Of a stretch of DNA of 64,000 nt, positions 11,571-23,820 are shown one piece after another (position 1 is the stretch's first letter; each line of letters opens with the position of its first letter). This DNA comes from Neurospora tetrasperma FGSC 2508 (Eukaryota; Ascomycota; Sordariomycetes; Sordariales; Sordariaceae). Made by a program: the position numbers and the translations under genes. The notes beneath the pieces are model-generated. The model searched no databases and had not been told where the DNA came from. It saw only the letters and a list, made by a program, of their open reading frames with translations. Where the stretch lies: positions 6,867,981-6,931,980 of the forward strand of contig NW_009799179.1 in NCBI RefSeq assembly GCF_000213175.1. Reading direction: 5' to 3'.

Positions 11571-12735
11571 CTAGTCCTCCTCATAGTTTTCGTCATCACT
11601 ATCATCGCTCTCATCCCCTGCTTCCTCATCATCATCCCCTAGACCTACGGCTGATCGAGGACGCTTAACTCCTCGCGTGAGTGACTGAGCTTGATGGTGG
11701 TAGTCATCTCCAATTTGCATCTCTTCCACCAACGCTGCCCCCTGTGATTCGTTCGCGCCGGCCACAATCTCGTCCCACATTTGCGAGAGGTGGTGGTGGC
11801 TTTCTTTGGAAGAGTTTGAGCTTATAGACCGATGCTGGTGCTGGTGCTGACTAGGATGTGAGTGGTATTGATCTTGAAAACGCGCATAATGATGTTGGTG
11901 GTGGTGATGGTGCTGCTGCTGTTGATGATGCTGAGACTGGGAATGCTCCTGGTGATGTTCTTGCTGTTCATCAACAGTCACAGGCCAGTGAACCTCCGCA
12001 CCGGTCGACGTGGCGGGTGTCCAGAGACCATGGTCATCAACCAGCCCCCCGGCAGTGCCATTGCCCTGCCATTGCTGATGCTGCTGCTGTTGTTGATGAG
12101 GATTCTGATGAGATGTTTGGTGTAGCTGATGGCTATAACGTCCATCGACCGACCCCGCTCTTGAGACGGGGTTGCTAGATGGATGTGAAGCAACAGCAGA
12201 AGTCTGAGGATGTAGATGTTGAGACGTCAACGACGACGTCCTTGCTCCCCATTGCTGAGCACCATCATTAACAGCAGCGTGAGTACTAGCAGCGGCGTAC
12301 CCCGCTGGTGCCGCTGACCAGGTTGATTCGAACCCACTGGTAGCAGACCAAGTGGACGGTGCGGTGGTGGAAGGACCATAGATATTAGATGTAGCGGTCA
12401 AAAACGGATCCGTCACAGTAGCCAGATCACTCAATGAAGGTTGTGGCGGGTTGTGTGCATGTAGAAGATGATGATGACTGGCATGGGAAAGACCAGTATG
12501 GGGGGCTGGATGTTGATGGCTGTAATGCAGCTTCTGACTCCCACCACCCGGACCACCCGCGGCATCAAAGTTGTGAGTAAATGAGTTACTCATTGTTGCG
12601 CTAGGCGGAGGTGTCTCCAAGCCCGAGTGGGCACTGGCACCACCGTAACTCCCCAATCTTTGCCCTTCATGTCCACCTCCGCCTCCTCCTCCCCTCATGC
12701 TATGCTCAAGCATCATCTGGAACTGGGCATCGTAG

Positions 12736-12786
<51 letters not shown>

Positions 12787-15452
12787 GCAGAACTAAAATG
12801 CGTAGCCCCAGATCCCACAGAGGAGAAGGAGCTCCGGGGATCAGTACCACCGCCCCATGTGGTAGATGTTGCGGCGGTCGAGACCGCAGCCGAGGTGTAC
12901 ACGTCGCCCATTCCGGCAGCGGCGTTCAGGTGTTGCTGGTAGCTGGATGCTGGTGACACGATCAGGTCGCCGGCGCGACCCCCAATTCCGGGCGTGGTTC
13001 CCATTGATGTGGAGATGGGCGATGGGACGAAGGTTTCTGTTGCACCTATGCCGTGGGAGGGCCCGGGATAATGGGGGTTGATACTCAGTGAAGTCCTACC
13101 GGCGGCGGTTGTTGTGTGACGCTTTGGCCCAATGACTTGTCCGGCAGCAGCGGCTTCGGAACTGCTAAGCAGTGCCTTTTGCTGGTGGTAGGGGCTTGTT
13201 GGGTCGAGGACGGTCAGGAAGCGCCAGCTGGTCTTGCCGCTTTGTGCGGTGAGGACCCTACCGGCGCTGTCGAGGCTGTGGATGGTCTCGAATGTCCAAA
13301 GGATCACGGCACAGCGGGTCCATTGTGGCTGGTGGCTTGCGGTGCCGGTAAGGCCAACATCCTGCTGCTCGAGAGGAGACTCGGGTGGGCAGGACCAGAT
13401 CTCTTGGAGCATGGCGATCTGGGGAACTAGTTCCATCTGTGTTGGTTGTCCTCCGTCGCCGCTGACGCTAGATCGGGTGCTACTGGTGCTCTCGGTGTCG
13501 TCATTGTCTTCAGAATCTTGAGGTTCTCTCTTCAAAGGAGCGGCCGTTGCCCTTCTCTTGTTGGCCCCTCGCCGCACTCCTGTGAACGGGTGAGCGGGAT
13601 ACTCAGCGCAGTTGGTGAGAGTACGCGCCCATGCGTCAGCTGGGAACGGTACCATGACCCAGTCCCGACGTCGGCGCGCCGAGATGCAATTACATTGATG
13701 GTCGTACCCGTCGCAACCGGGGAGGTGCTGGTATTGGATGGCGATCTCGGCACTTGTCTCATAGTATGTTTGCGGCGGCGACTTTTCGCTCACGAAGCTC
13801 AACTCGGCCGGGCGGACAAGCTTCGTCTCTACCTTCCACCGGTGGCTGAGTAACTGTGGTTGCTCGATGTTAATCTCAATCCAGGAGTTGAAGTCCGATT
13901 GGTTGGGAAAACCTCGCTTTTCCTTCAGCTCCAAGGCGACGTTCATGTGCAAATAGTCGCAGCGACTATCGGCGGCGACGATGGCCTCAAGTCGCTCATG
14001 GAGTTTGGGAAACGAGGTCTCCCACCCCCTGCTGACTTCTCTGACAGTGCTGGACTCTACTTGGCGAATTTCCTTCGTAAACTCGTGTAATAGCGAGCCT
14101 TTGAAGATCTGCTGCTCCTCCTTGGCCCATTTCTCCTTTTCGAGGTTGCGTTCAAGGTGAGGGTATTCGCTCTTGTCTAGCCTGTCGCCCGTGGTGGGAA
14201 GGTATCCGGAGCCGTCACCCCGGACATTGACGTTGGGGTGTGACACGAAGATCCAACATCGTTTGGGCCTAATGGCAATCTGGTCATTCAGTGCAAGGAT
14301 GTGGGCAAAGTACTCGTAATTGGGCCGCTCATCGGGAAGACGACCTTCTGCCAAGGCAATCAGCACTGGGTTTTTCTTGAAAGACTCGATTTCCTTGAGC
14401 TTCGTCGCCGACAAGGGCTGCTTTTTAGCCACCTTGCGTGGTCTGCTCTTCTCCTCTTTCTCATCGTGTCGAGGGAAGAAGAAGTGAACTATGCGCAGGG
14501 AGGGCGGGCAAGGGGGGTCCGTTGGTTAGCTTGTGTGCGCGCCACAGGATATACAGAATCTGCACGACAGGAAAGCAAGCACAGGGGGGGAAGCCTGACG
14601 GGGCCGGAAAAAGAAATGTTTGCTTGGGCAACTAGATGTAGCGTGCAATGGGGCTAAACAAAGCGGAAGGCTTCAACGAATTCAAACTTACAGCATCGAT
14701 GATTCAGAAGTAAGTTCTTCAAAACTTGGATGTGGCTCGACACCTGTTTTCGCGTTCTCTTCATCTTCGGGTCCGGTTCGGTTCCGGGCGGCAAGCTGGC
14801 ACGATACGCTATCCAGAGATACTCAGTAACTAACATGTTCCGACCCCAGAGCTTCGAACGCATCGTGTACTTTCTCTTTCCCATTTGCTGAGGAATAAGC
14901 AACATAGCTGGACAAGTAACTGTATCAGCCACCTGGTCTGTACAATACAAGGTTCTTCACAAGATCCTCACCGTCAAGAAACGCATCCTCAAGGACGTCT
15001 GGCCATTTCTGGTCCGACTTTTCCTCCTTGCTCTTACTTGCTTGCTTCTTCCTGTAACTGAGGAACTGAGGTGACAAGTAGATTGGGTTGATGGCATGTT
15101 CCCTTCTCCGAAGCTGCATCTGATGCCTTTGCTGTAACCCTAGGAATTCGGGGGTGCCATAGGCGGAACTGACAGACTGAGTCGGGACAACGGGTGGACT
15201 AGGAATGGAGAGCTGATGATGAGCAAACGTCGACCTTACCAGAGCACCGAGTTGTTGCTGTTGCTGCTGCTGCTGTTGTCGGCGTTGCTGTTCTTCATGC
15301 TGTTGTTGGAAATGATGATACTGAGCATTGCCAGCGGACTCGCGCAGAGGCGGTCTTGGTGCGGAGAGGACATGGCGATGATCCAGGATAAAGTCCGACG
15401 AAGGCGGGTAACACTGCGATGCAAGCGTCGTGGGTCTGACTGGCAACTCCAT
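11571..15452 (-). CDS. abaA: AbaA-type TEA/ATTS-domain transcription factor
   Basis: Nuclear DNA-binding regulator of the AbaA/TEC1 class, which controls conidiation in Aspergillus and Fusarium; the role here is inferred. Three exons, about 1204 aa: 14972-15452, 14692-14907 and 11571-14488. Introns are 64 and 202 nt (GTGAGG and GTAAGT donors). The N-terminus is Q-rich. The TEA domain (about residues 147-235) spans all three exons: KWPDVLEDAFLD, LLIPQQMGKRKYTMRSK, GRNMLVTEYLWIAYRAS, RKQVSSHIQVLK, ending FHFFF. A conserved AbaA block follows (ALAEGRLPDERPNYEYF, RPKRCWIFVSHP, VPFPADAWARTL). The C-terminal half is low-complexity: a run of 16 Ala (12741-12788), Gly, and long Q/H stretches, ending in an acidic tail. 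15452 is the first in-frame ATG; the frame stays open upstream to a GTG, so an extra 5' exon is possible. Further introns in the last exon cannot be excluded. Confidence 0.88.
12741..12788 (-). repeat. GCA/GCG polyalanine tract in abaA
   Basis: Fifteen perfect GCA codons plus one GCG, encoding 16 consecutive Ala in the C-terminal half of the TEA factor. Near-pure triplet repeat, so length is expected to vary between strains. Confidence 0.93.
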
Positions 15453-16137
15453 GTTTAAAGCACTGGTACAAGGACCACTGGAAAGTAAACGCTTTGGTAC
15501 TCCCACAGCGGGCGGAAATAAAGAGGAAGAATGCCCGGAAGGAATGACTTGTCGTCAGACGCAAGCCAAAGAGGATATAAAATATGCTAGTACGAAGGGG
15601 GGTTAAGCCGTTGAGGCATGGAGGGGAGTGGTCAATATCTTATAAAGGGCCGTCGCCCTTCCCTCGATAACGATCACCAATCCCAGGCAAGCCGTCCTTG
15701 GGATGTTTCTTGCAACATGCTGCTCGAGGGCGACTGTCGCCCTGGGTGTTGTCAAACAACTGTTATTGGATCAGCTGCTTGTTGTTACTTGGACAGGACC
15801 AACTGGCACGCAAGGGAACCGTACCAGTTGACAAGGGGAAATCTGCAGCACCAGTCAGTCGGTGCCGGCCATCGAACCATAGGCAGAAATGGGAGGACTT
15901 GGACCAAGCAGCCCTCACTCAGGCATGCGGCAAAATTACTTTGCACAGTACGGATGTGAGCACGGGAGAGAGTGTGCGTGAAAGGGAATTGGATGCAATA
16001 AAGGTGGTTGTCCTAAAAAGGCAGACATGGTTGACAAGGGTGCCGAGCACCTCCTTCACAAGGGAACCGAGACATGATTGCCGCAACCCCGTCCCAAAAT
16101 CTGAGACCTAGGGAAAAGATTCAATTCTTCATGTGCT
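15453..16137. other. Intergenic: abaA promoter and mrd1 3' flank
   Basis: About 0.7 kb between two genes on the minus strand. It must hold the abaA 5' UTR and promoter and the mrd1 3' UTR. I saw no gene. Confidence 0.55.
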
Positions 16138-18889
16138 TCATACTTCATCTTCATCGTTATCTCCAATGGTGACCTTCGCCCGCCCTGTCCCTGTAAGTTG
16201 CTGCAGGGCGACCTTATTAACCTGGGCACGAGTCTTCTTCTCTATCGCAGCGATCTGGTCCTCCGGGTCGATATCCTCCGCCTGCGCGAAATCAATAACA
16301 AGACGACGTCCGAGAATATGGGTATCTTTGAGAGAATTAAACGCGTTGAGCGCTTCCTTGGCTGTGGAAAATTCCGCAAAAGCAAAACCGCGCGATGATT
16401 GGTTGAACTTCTTAGGAATGCGAAGCGCAACCAACTTGCCATAGGTGCTGAACAGAGTCCGCACTTCCTTCTTCGTGACTTCGAAAGGCAAGTTCTTGAC
16501 GACGAGCTTGGTGCCTTGGTTCGCCGCCTTCTTGGCCATATCTTCCCGCCTCCGTTCCTCAGCGGCATCGAGACCTCTGTGTGATGCCTTGACGCTAATT
16601 TTGTGGGCATCAAGAACCTGACCGTCCATGACCTTGAGCGCAGCCTGTGCCTGGTCCTTGGTTCGGAAAGCCACAAAACCAAAGCCCATGCTGAGCACTT
16701 GGCCTGGCTTCTTGGGGTCTGTTTTCGTCTTGACCTTCGCCTGGACAAACCCGTCCAAGTGTTTGAAGGCGTCGGTCAGGCCCTGAGAAGTGGTGGAGAA
16801 GTTGAGGTTGCGAACAAACAATGAAGAAGTCTCCAATTGTTCCTCAGCATCGTCTCGTTCCAGCAAATCAGCCACAGACGGCTTCTGCACACCGGCAGGA
16901 CGAGCGTCAGTGGGTACAGCCACATTGTCGGTAAAGAGACCCTTCGGTCCCTTCTCGAGGAACAGGACGGAATCCTTGAAACGAGAATATGCCTTCCTGG
17001 CAAAAGCTGTCCTGCACTGGACAGGCTGTGCGAATTGGACGATGGCAATGGTACCGCTGGGTGGCATGAGGACTCTGAGTACTGTACCATGCTCCTCGAA
17101 AAGAGTCCGCAACTCCTCAATTGTGGTGTTCTTGATGTTCTTAACGAGGATGGTGGTGTCGCCCCGCTGTTGTGTCTTGAAGGCCTCAATGTTCACACCA
17201 TTGGCAGCGAAGTATTGTTTTGCTTCTTGGATGACCGTGGTCTCAGCAACAGCCTGCTTGACAGCAGCTGACGCGTCCGTAGGATCCAGAAGCTCAGCCT
17301 TTGACACGCCTAAACGTTCTGCCATTGCCGTGTTCACAGCATCTTGGCTCATGAAGAGAGAGTTCCAGTTGAAGGTGCTAGAAGCAGCCTCAGCCTTCTT
17401 CCTCAACAGCTGTTGCTTCTTCAAAGGCAGCTTCGAGAGAGCGAATTCGTCCAGCTTGTTCTCCCTCTTGGCAGCGGCGGGCAGGATGTGGACGATTCGA
17501 CCTTGAAAGACAGTACCATCTGTCTGGAATGCAGCAAGTGCGGACGCCGGCTTTTCGTAGCGAATCATAGCAAAGCCCTTGCTATGCCCCTTGCTATCTA
17601 ATGGGACATGCACCTGACGTAGAGAGTCAGCAGGAATTCAAATTGACTATGATCCAAAACAATTTGATAACGATCGACCCTATGATCAGAAACTCGAAGC
17701 ATCTACTAAAATACCGAGCCCAAATTCACATCATTTGCGTTTGGCATAAGATGTCCCTATCAGGGGTTCATCATAAAGAGGGCGAAAGGAAAGAGGAAAG
17801 GAAATGTTGCCGCGTACCTCTTCCAAAGTGCCAAATTTGGCGAAATGCTCTCTGACATCATCCTCGGTGACGGTGTAACTGAGGTTCCTTAAGAAAAGCC
17901 GTGATGTCTTTTCAATCAGGCTTATAGCCGACTCGGGGTCATGCGTCGAGGTCGCTGCCATTTCTCTGGAGTCCTCGGCAGGATGTTCCTCTGGCTTTGC
18001 CGACGCCGTGTTCTCAACGGACGTGGATGGCACAGAAACAGCTGCAGGGCCAGACGCAGCCGGACGAAGAGCGAAAGCGGCATCCTCTGGGTCGACCAAG
18101 TCAAGGAGACGGTTTGTCCTCGAGCGAAGCCAGTCATCATCAGTAGCATCGAGAGACACTGGTGGGGCTGACTCAGACGGTTCAGCGCTTGCTGCAAGAG
18201 GGGCGTCGACCATCTCCTGATCGGCAGTGTGTGACTGATTATGAGTACGAGAGGGGATGTCCTCGTATTCATCATCACTTTCACCATCCTCCAAGCCGGC
18301 AGGCACAGCTGGTGCCAGGACTTCGTCGACGGTGGTGGGAAGGCCCTCGGCATTGCGCATCTTCTTGGATGGGTGAGCCCCCATGACATCGAGGTACTCC
18401 TGGAGTTTCGGATCGGCCTCGTCCAAAACATACAGTTTCCTCTTCGGGGCATCTGGGGCGGCCTCCACTTTAGGTACCGCGGCGGCAGTTACCTTGGTGT
18501 TGGGAGGCACAACCTGGGGCGCATTCTTGGGGTCGGCATCTTTCGAAGGACCCTTTGAAGCTGGTTTGTGCTGGGGTTTTGAGTCCGCAATCTGACGGTT
18601 GCTGTTAGCATCAGGTTGGGTATTGGCCAGCAGTGCAAGACAGGCTGGAGCATACCGGTTTTGCTATGTCAACTGAAATCCTGGACATGCGAATGAAGGA
18701 ACGGTTGAAGTATTTGACCGCCCGGGCGGCATCTTCCGCTGACTTGTAGCCGACGAAGCCAATATGGCGGGCTGGGATAAGTTTGACATCGGTGACTTGG
18801 CGACCCTCAGCCGAGAAGTGCTTGCGAAACTCGGCTTCGGTGATGGTAGGCGGCAGGTTCTTCACGAAAACTCTCGATGATGACTCCAT
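16138..18889 (-). CDS. mrd1: Multiple RNA-binding domain protein MRD1
   Basis: Nucleolar pre-rRNA-binding protein of the small-subunit processome; in yeast it is needed for early 18S cleavages. Three exons give 827 aa: 18656-18889, 17818-18591 and 16138-17613 (TGA). Introns are 64 nt (18592-18655, GTATGC) and 204 nt (17614-17817, GTACGC). Five RRMs are visible: about 4-77 (RVFVKNLPPTITEAEFRKHF), 308-381 (RLFLRNLSYTVTEDDV, split by intron 2), 489-560 (TILVKNIKNTTIEELR), 599-682 (SLFVRNLNFSTT..GFGFVAF) and 704-780 (KLVVKNLPFEVTKKEV..RGFAFAEF). An acidic, low-complexity linker (about 80-300) separates RRM1 and RRM2. The ALSKLPLKKQQLLRKKAEAASSTFNWNSL block after RRM2 is characteristic of MRD1. 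The start at the ATG before ESSSRVFVKNLPP matches the family N-terminus. Confidence 0.96.
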
Positions 18890-20512
18890 TGCTGCAGCCT
18901 CTGTCTATACACGACAGTTGATGGACCGGAGGCTTGCCGCAAGATCATTCCGTCGAGGGTACCGCGGGACTGCAGATTTGTTGTAGTTGGGGGGATGGAA
19001 ATCTCGACCAAATTTTTTTCCACGGTCATCCATAATAAAAATTTCCCGGTCCCCACTGCAGCCGCGCTCTTATCTTATCTGCCAGGTGGCCCGGGCGGAC
19101 CCATTCACTACTAGTACTTAGTGTAGTGTCGGGTACATCCACTGTATTCCATCGCAGTGGATGCGCGGCGCCAGCCCAGTGACACGGTGACATGCCCGGC
19201 CCTAGGGTGCACCAGTACCACCCATGGATTCCAGCTGCAGCTTGACAAGCGCCCGTCGCCTGGCGTAATCTTGTTGGACGGCTGCCCTCAGTTAGAACAC
19301 TTTGTGGATGTTATGCCTTGCATCATGTCGTTGCTCATGTTGTAGCGTCGAAGGGCGGGAGAAAATGTTCCTGAGCGGTATCGCCCTTCTAGAGGTGGTA
19401 GGTACCTGTAGGCGATGAAGGGCCCGTTGGTGAGAGCTTGTGCCCTGTGCCGCATGAGCTTCAAGCCCACTGCACGTAAGGTATGGAAGTGGAAGCTTCT
19501 ACACCACACGCACTTCCTGATCTCCAACTTACAAGGACATAACATACGCTACACCTCAGTCTGTCTGCCATACATAGTTTGAGATCATGCTGGCTTTCTC
19601 CACCGCCCAACAAGCAATTATTCTACATGCATCATAATGTGTATGACATCCAATCGAGGTTAAAGGATAGGGATGAATAAGACCCAGCACGGTGCATCTC
19701 CTGTCTCCAAGTCTCTAGTCGCAAAATGATGATTCGCTCGATGTCCACCCTAGCGAGTCTCTAGCCAGGCACCTCACTTGACGAACCGGGGCGTCACATC
19801 CAGTTCAAGTTGACTGCAACATGGAAGGAAAGAACCAACTGCCAAATCTTGTAGCCCGGTACAGGTACCTAGGTACAACGCAAGGTACCTCTGCGTACTT
19901 CCCGTCAGGGCGCCTTGCCGCCCTGCCCCTGCCGCCTTTTCTGACCGCCCACACCTATCTCTCTACCTACGCTTTGAGTCCATCCCAAGCACAACTCCGT
20001 CCGACACGAGAAACATCCAGTCCCTTCATCCAACGAAGTACCCGACCAACCACCTGCTCTCTCTGCTGATCGTCTATCGACTCCGTACCATTTCACAAAC
20101 TCGGCGCCGGCCTGTACCTTTACGATCCATCTGCAAACCCCACCACAAGGAAGAAAGGAAGCCAGAGGTAGGCATCCCGCACCACCGTTTTCGGGCACCA
20201 GTGTCTCTTTGCCGCCAACATCACACAGGCTTGTTTGCACCTATCCTACCGCATGTTGTCAGACCCCTAGTTGGGCATGGGCAGGTAAACAACAGGGATC
20301 ACATGGTGTTACCCCCTTTCCCGTCTCCTCATATATACCAACCCAGTCCACAATCACCTCTCTACCGGACTGTAACTTGAGCCTCAATTAAGCCATCTTG
20401 TGGTTAATCCTTGACATTGCAGATTATCTCGGCTCCCTTCGAATAACAAACCCCACCGCATCTACGAACCTCCTAACGGTTATCTCCGTACTACCCCTAC
20501 ATCATCGCAACC
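18890..20512. other. Divergent promoter region, mrd1 / LC8
   Basis: About 1.6 kb between divergently transcribed mrd1 and the dynein light chain gene. It contains several TAGGTACCT-type palindromes (19394-19410, 19862-19891) and a pyrimidine-rich leader before 20513. No coding region is supported. Confidence 0.55.
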
Positions 20513-21391
20513 ATGGGCGGCGACGAGCTCAAGGAGAGCATTTCCCCTGCTCCCAGGGAGAAGTTGGAAGGTGAGCTACCCATGATACGGGCCCTTCAAC
20601 GGGGCTGTGCTATCCGCACCTGAAACGAGGACATGAGCTGACGAGATGTTTGTGCTGGACAGCCCAGATCAAGAGTGCCGATATGGTAAATCGCAACCCT
20701 TGACGAACGATCACGCATGACGAACGGTGCCAGTCAAGATGCTGACGCAGGCGTACTTCTGATCAGACCGAAGATATGCAGCAAGAGGCCGTTGAAGTTG
20801 GTATGTGCCCTGGAGAACGACAATGGAGCAACTTCAAGTACAACCGAACCTGACGAGACAATTTCTAGCCCAGGAGGCCATGGCCAAGTTCACCGTTGAG
20901 AAGGATATTGCACAACACATCAAGAAGACGGTATGACCGTATCCATCTAGCGCCACTACAAACGGACTAGGGTTCGGCTCAATCCTTGTGATGGGATCGC
21001 CTGGCTAACGGAGAGCGTATGACAGTTTGATGAGCGCAAGGGCCCAACATGGCATTGCATTGTAGGCCGTAACTTCGGCAGCTTCGTCACTCACGGTATG
21101 CAAGGCCTTCCCTTCTTCACAGTCCAGTCCATATCTTTATTCTCCCTCTCAGCCCAGCCCTCCACGGTCCAAGATGTCTGGGGTTCGCCATCTGCGCCTG
21201 AAGTCGCAAACTGCAAACGCGCAACCACCACCATGATTGTCGTCAAATTCGACAGCTGGGTTCCAGCAAAATAATACATGTTTTGGACGTGTTCAGCTGA
21301 CTTATACCTCTTTGCCCTTACCGCAGAGACCAAGCACTTCATCTACTTCTATCTCGGCCACTGCGCCATTCTTCTCTTCAAGACCCAGTAG
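20513..21391 (+). CDS. Dynein light chain, LC8 type
   Basis: LC8-family light chain (DYN2/DYNLL type), a dimerisation hub of cytoplasmic dynein and other complexes. Six exons give 103 aa: 20513-20570, 20663-20685, 20767-20800, 20869-20930, 21026-21095 and 21327-21391 (TAG). Introns are 92, 81, 68, 95 and 231 nt, all GT-AG. The protein reads QIKSADMTEDMQQEAVEVA, AKFTVEKDIAQHIKKTFDE, then GPTWHCIVGRNFGSFVTHE and HFIYFYLGHCAILLFKT, the canonical LC8 fold to its end. It carries an N-terminal extension of about 20 residues (MGGDELKESISPAPREKLEA) compared with the usual ~89 aa. Exon 2 is only 23 nt. Every splice keeps frame and family sequence, so the model is firm. Confidence 0.95.
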
Positions 21392-23820
21392 GGGCGCGAC
21401 CTCTTCCGCCGTTTTGTTTCCAGGTTGTAAAAGAAGAAAGAAGGCAGAAAGAAAGCAGCACCAGCAGCAGCAGCGTCGTCATCAGCATCTTCAATATTGC
21501 TTCATCGCTGTCCCAACGGTGGCCTGGTTTCAACCACGGTTCATGAGATCCTCGCCGTCATCTCTATCTTGTGCTGCGATTTTTTCTTGGTTTTGGCTTT
21601 TCTGAGAGCGACAGGAAATGCAACGGCGGGCGCCCCTTTAACTTAGTAGGCCATCACAGGACTAAAGGGGCGTTGACTGTCATGTCCAAAGGGGAGATTC
21701 ATCACAAAAGTGGGCCATATTGATACATATCACATACAGCATTACTATACCATATCTTAGTACCATACCATATCACCAACGTTTACGAATAATCAAGATA
21801 TCTTCATGATCATCGGGCTTAGACCACAAGGAGGGTGATATCAGCCGGGAGGGGGGAGAGGGTCGGAAAGAGAATAGAGGAATGGATGGGGCTCACAAAG
21901 AGAACTTTGCGAGTGTCTGCATCTAGAGAATCGATCTTTGACCAAAGCATGCAAACTGAAGACGTTTGGTCATGCAAGAAGACAAGGAAAGACAGCATAA
22001 GACGACCAAGTTGAAGCTTCCGGCTTGGTGTCAAGCATCTGGTCAAGCTTTGTTGACGCATGGTAGGAAATTTTCTTGGTGAACTTCCCAGTCGCCATTG
22101 CCCACCTTTGTAGTATACCACTGAAGATGCCATCGACTATCCACACAGGCGTCTAGCGTAGTGCTTGATGCGATCGAAGAAGAGAAGCGTATGTGATGTC
22201 TGTTCAGATCTTTTGAGTTCCAACACTTTCTTTCACACCTGAACCTGACCCGAGTGAGTCAAACGGACGCGGCATTATCCCACTCATGGTCTTTGAAAAA
22301 TATATCTTAATCTTTAGATGATGTGTCTTGCTTTGTGAACGGTGCAACATCCATTCTTCTTCTTTTTCTTCTTCTTTTTTTTTCTTTTCTTTTTAGGGAA
22401 GGCCAACAAGAGCTCCAAATATTCCCTGTTCAACCCCTGGCCGAAGAAGCGAACTAACAAACAAACCAGTGTCATTCATATTGTATGATTTCTGGCCTTC
22501 ACTTGGCAGTCGTCTTAGCAACATCCTCCTCCATGCGCTAAGTATCCTATCCGTCACGATCGTAGACCTATATGCATGCTCGCACACAGAACACAGACCG
22601 CAGTATAGATGCCAGACATACATTCACGTGCAAACACTACAGCCAGTAAACTGCTGAAGTCTCTCAGCTTTGTTTCCTTTGATTTTGCTATGCTATGACG
22701 AATTCCTCAAACGGTCGACGGCAAATCTGTCCGTCACCCTACTAAGCAATATCAAATACAATGAACGCTGATCGCCAACAAGCTGTTTTGGTTGATCAAA
22801 GTGTCCTTGCAATATGGGCAGAACTGCGACAACGCAGTACATATCTGTCCCGTCTGTATTGGTACCTTCCATAGGTAGCTAAGCTTGCCATCATGTCTCG
22901 CACTCAAACCATCATGCCATCTGTCAAATCAAAGATGAGCAAAGACGATTCTCATGAAACTCTCTCTCGCGCTTTCCCTGCCTGCTTATCAGCATAAAGG
23001 GACCTAATATAATCAAACGCCCAATTCCCCCATCCCCATCTTAAACTCTCATGTCAGTTCCCGATCTTATGCTCGTCAAGTGTGATGATCCATTGCAATC
23101 GCAAGAATAAAAAGACTCCAGAAGACAAAAGCCGCAGAATTCAGGACTGGGAAATGTAGTACATCCATCCATCCTTCCCTCCTCAAATTGGTATCCAGGT
23201 CTACATCTACCAGGAATAGCGCCTGAGTGTCGCCCAGTAGACATTTTCTAGACCAAAGAGCACGGCAAGAATAAAAAAAAAAAAAAGATAAAAAAAAAAA
23301 AAGAGACTGCGAGTTAAAACTAAAGCCAAACCCTGAAAAGCCAAACCTGCTAGGCCCAACCATTGGGTATTTTTGAATGCCTGCGCCATGCCTTTGATGC
23401 TTCGTAAACTGAAGAGTAGAAAGACGGCCTTTGAATCCTGCTTCTTCCAATATTCCGGCAACTACCAGAAAGACGGTATGTAGGCCATGACCCGGAAACA
23501 GGATAGAGAAAGAAGAGAAAAATGAAAGGCTAAAAAAAAAAAGGAAAAAGAAAAAGGGTTGCCATCATAATATACCCGTTTGAATTGCTGTTCCATAAGT
23601 CATGTGGACCCTCTGCCACTTCTTGCGAACCCTGTGAATAGGCTCCTGGAGTGAAACCAAACGCCAAAGTGTTGTCTTCCATACCTTGAAAACTCCTCTA
23701 ATGTGCAGACCTCTTGGCAATATTATGTGGAGTTGTACCCATCCTCCTCTGTAGATTGTTCGTCTTGATCCTCTCCCAAGTTCTTCCTCGCCTCTTTCTG
23801 TCGTGTTTTCCATGGGGCTC
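21392..23820. other. Intergenic between convergent genes
   Basis: About 2.4 kb between the stops of the LC8 gene and the ELL gene. It includes a T/C-rich tract at about 22355-22395 and A-rich runs at about 23273-23301 and 23532-23555. No gene recognised. Confidence 0.55.
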
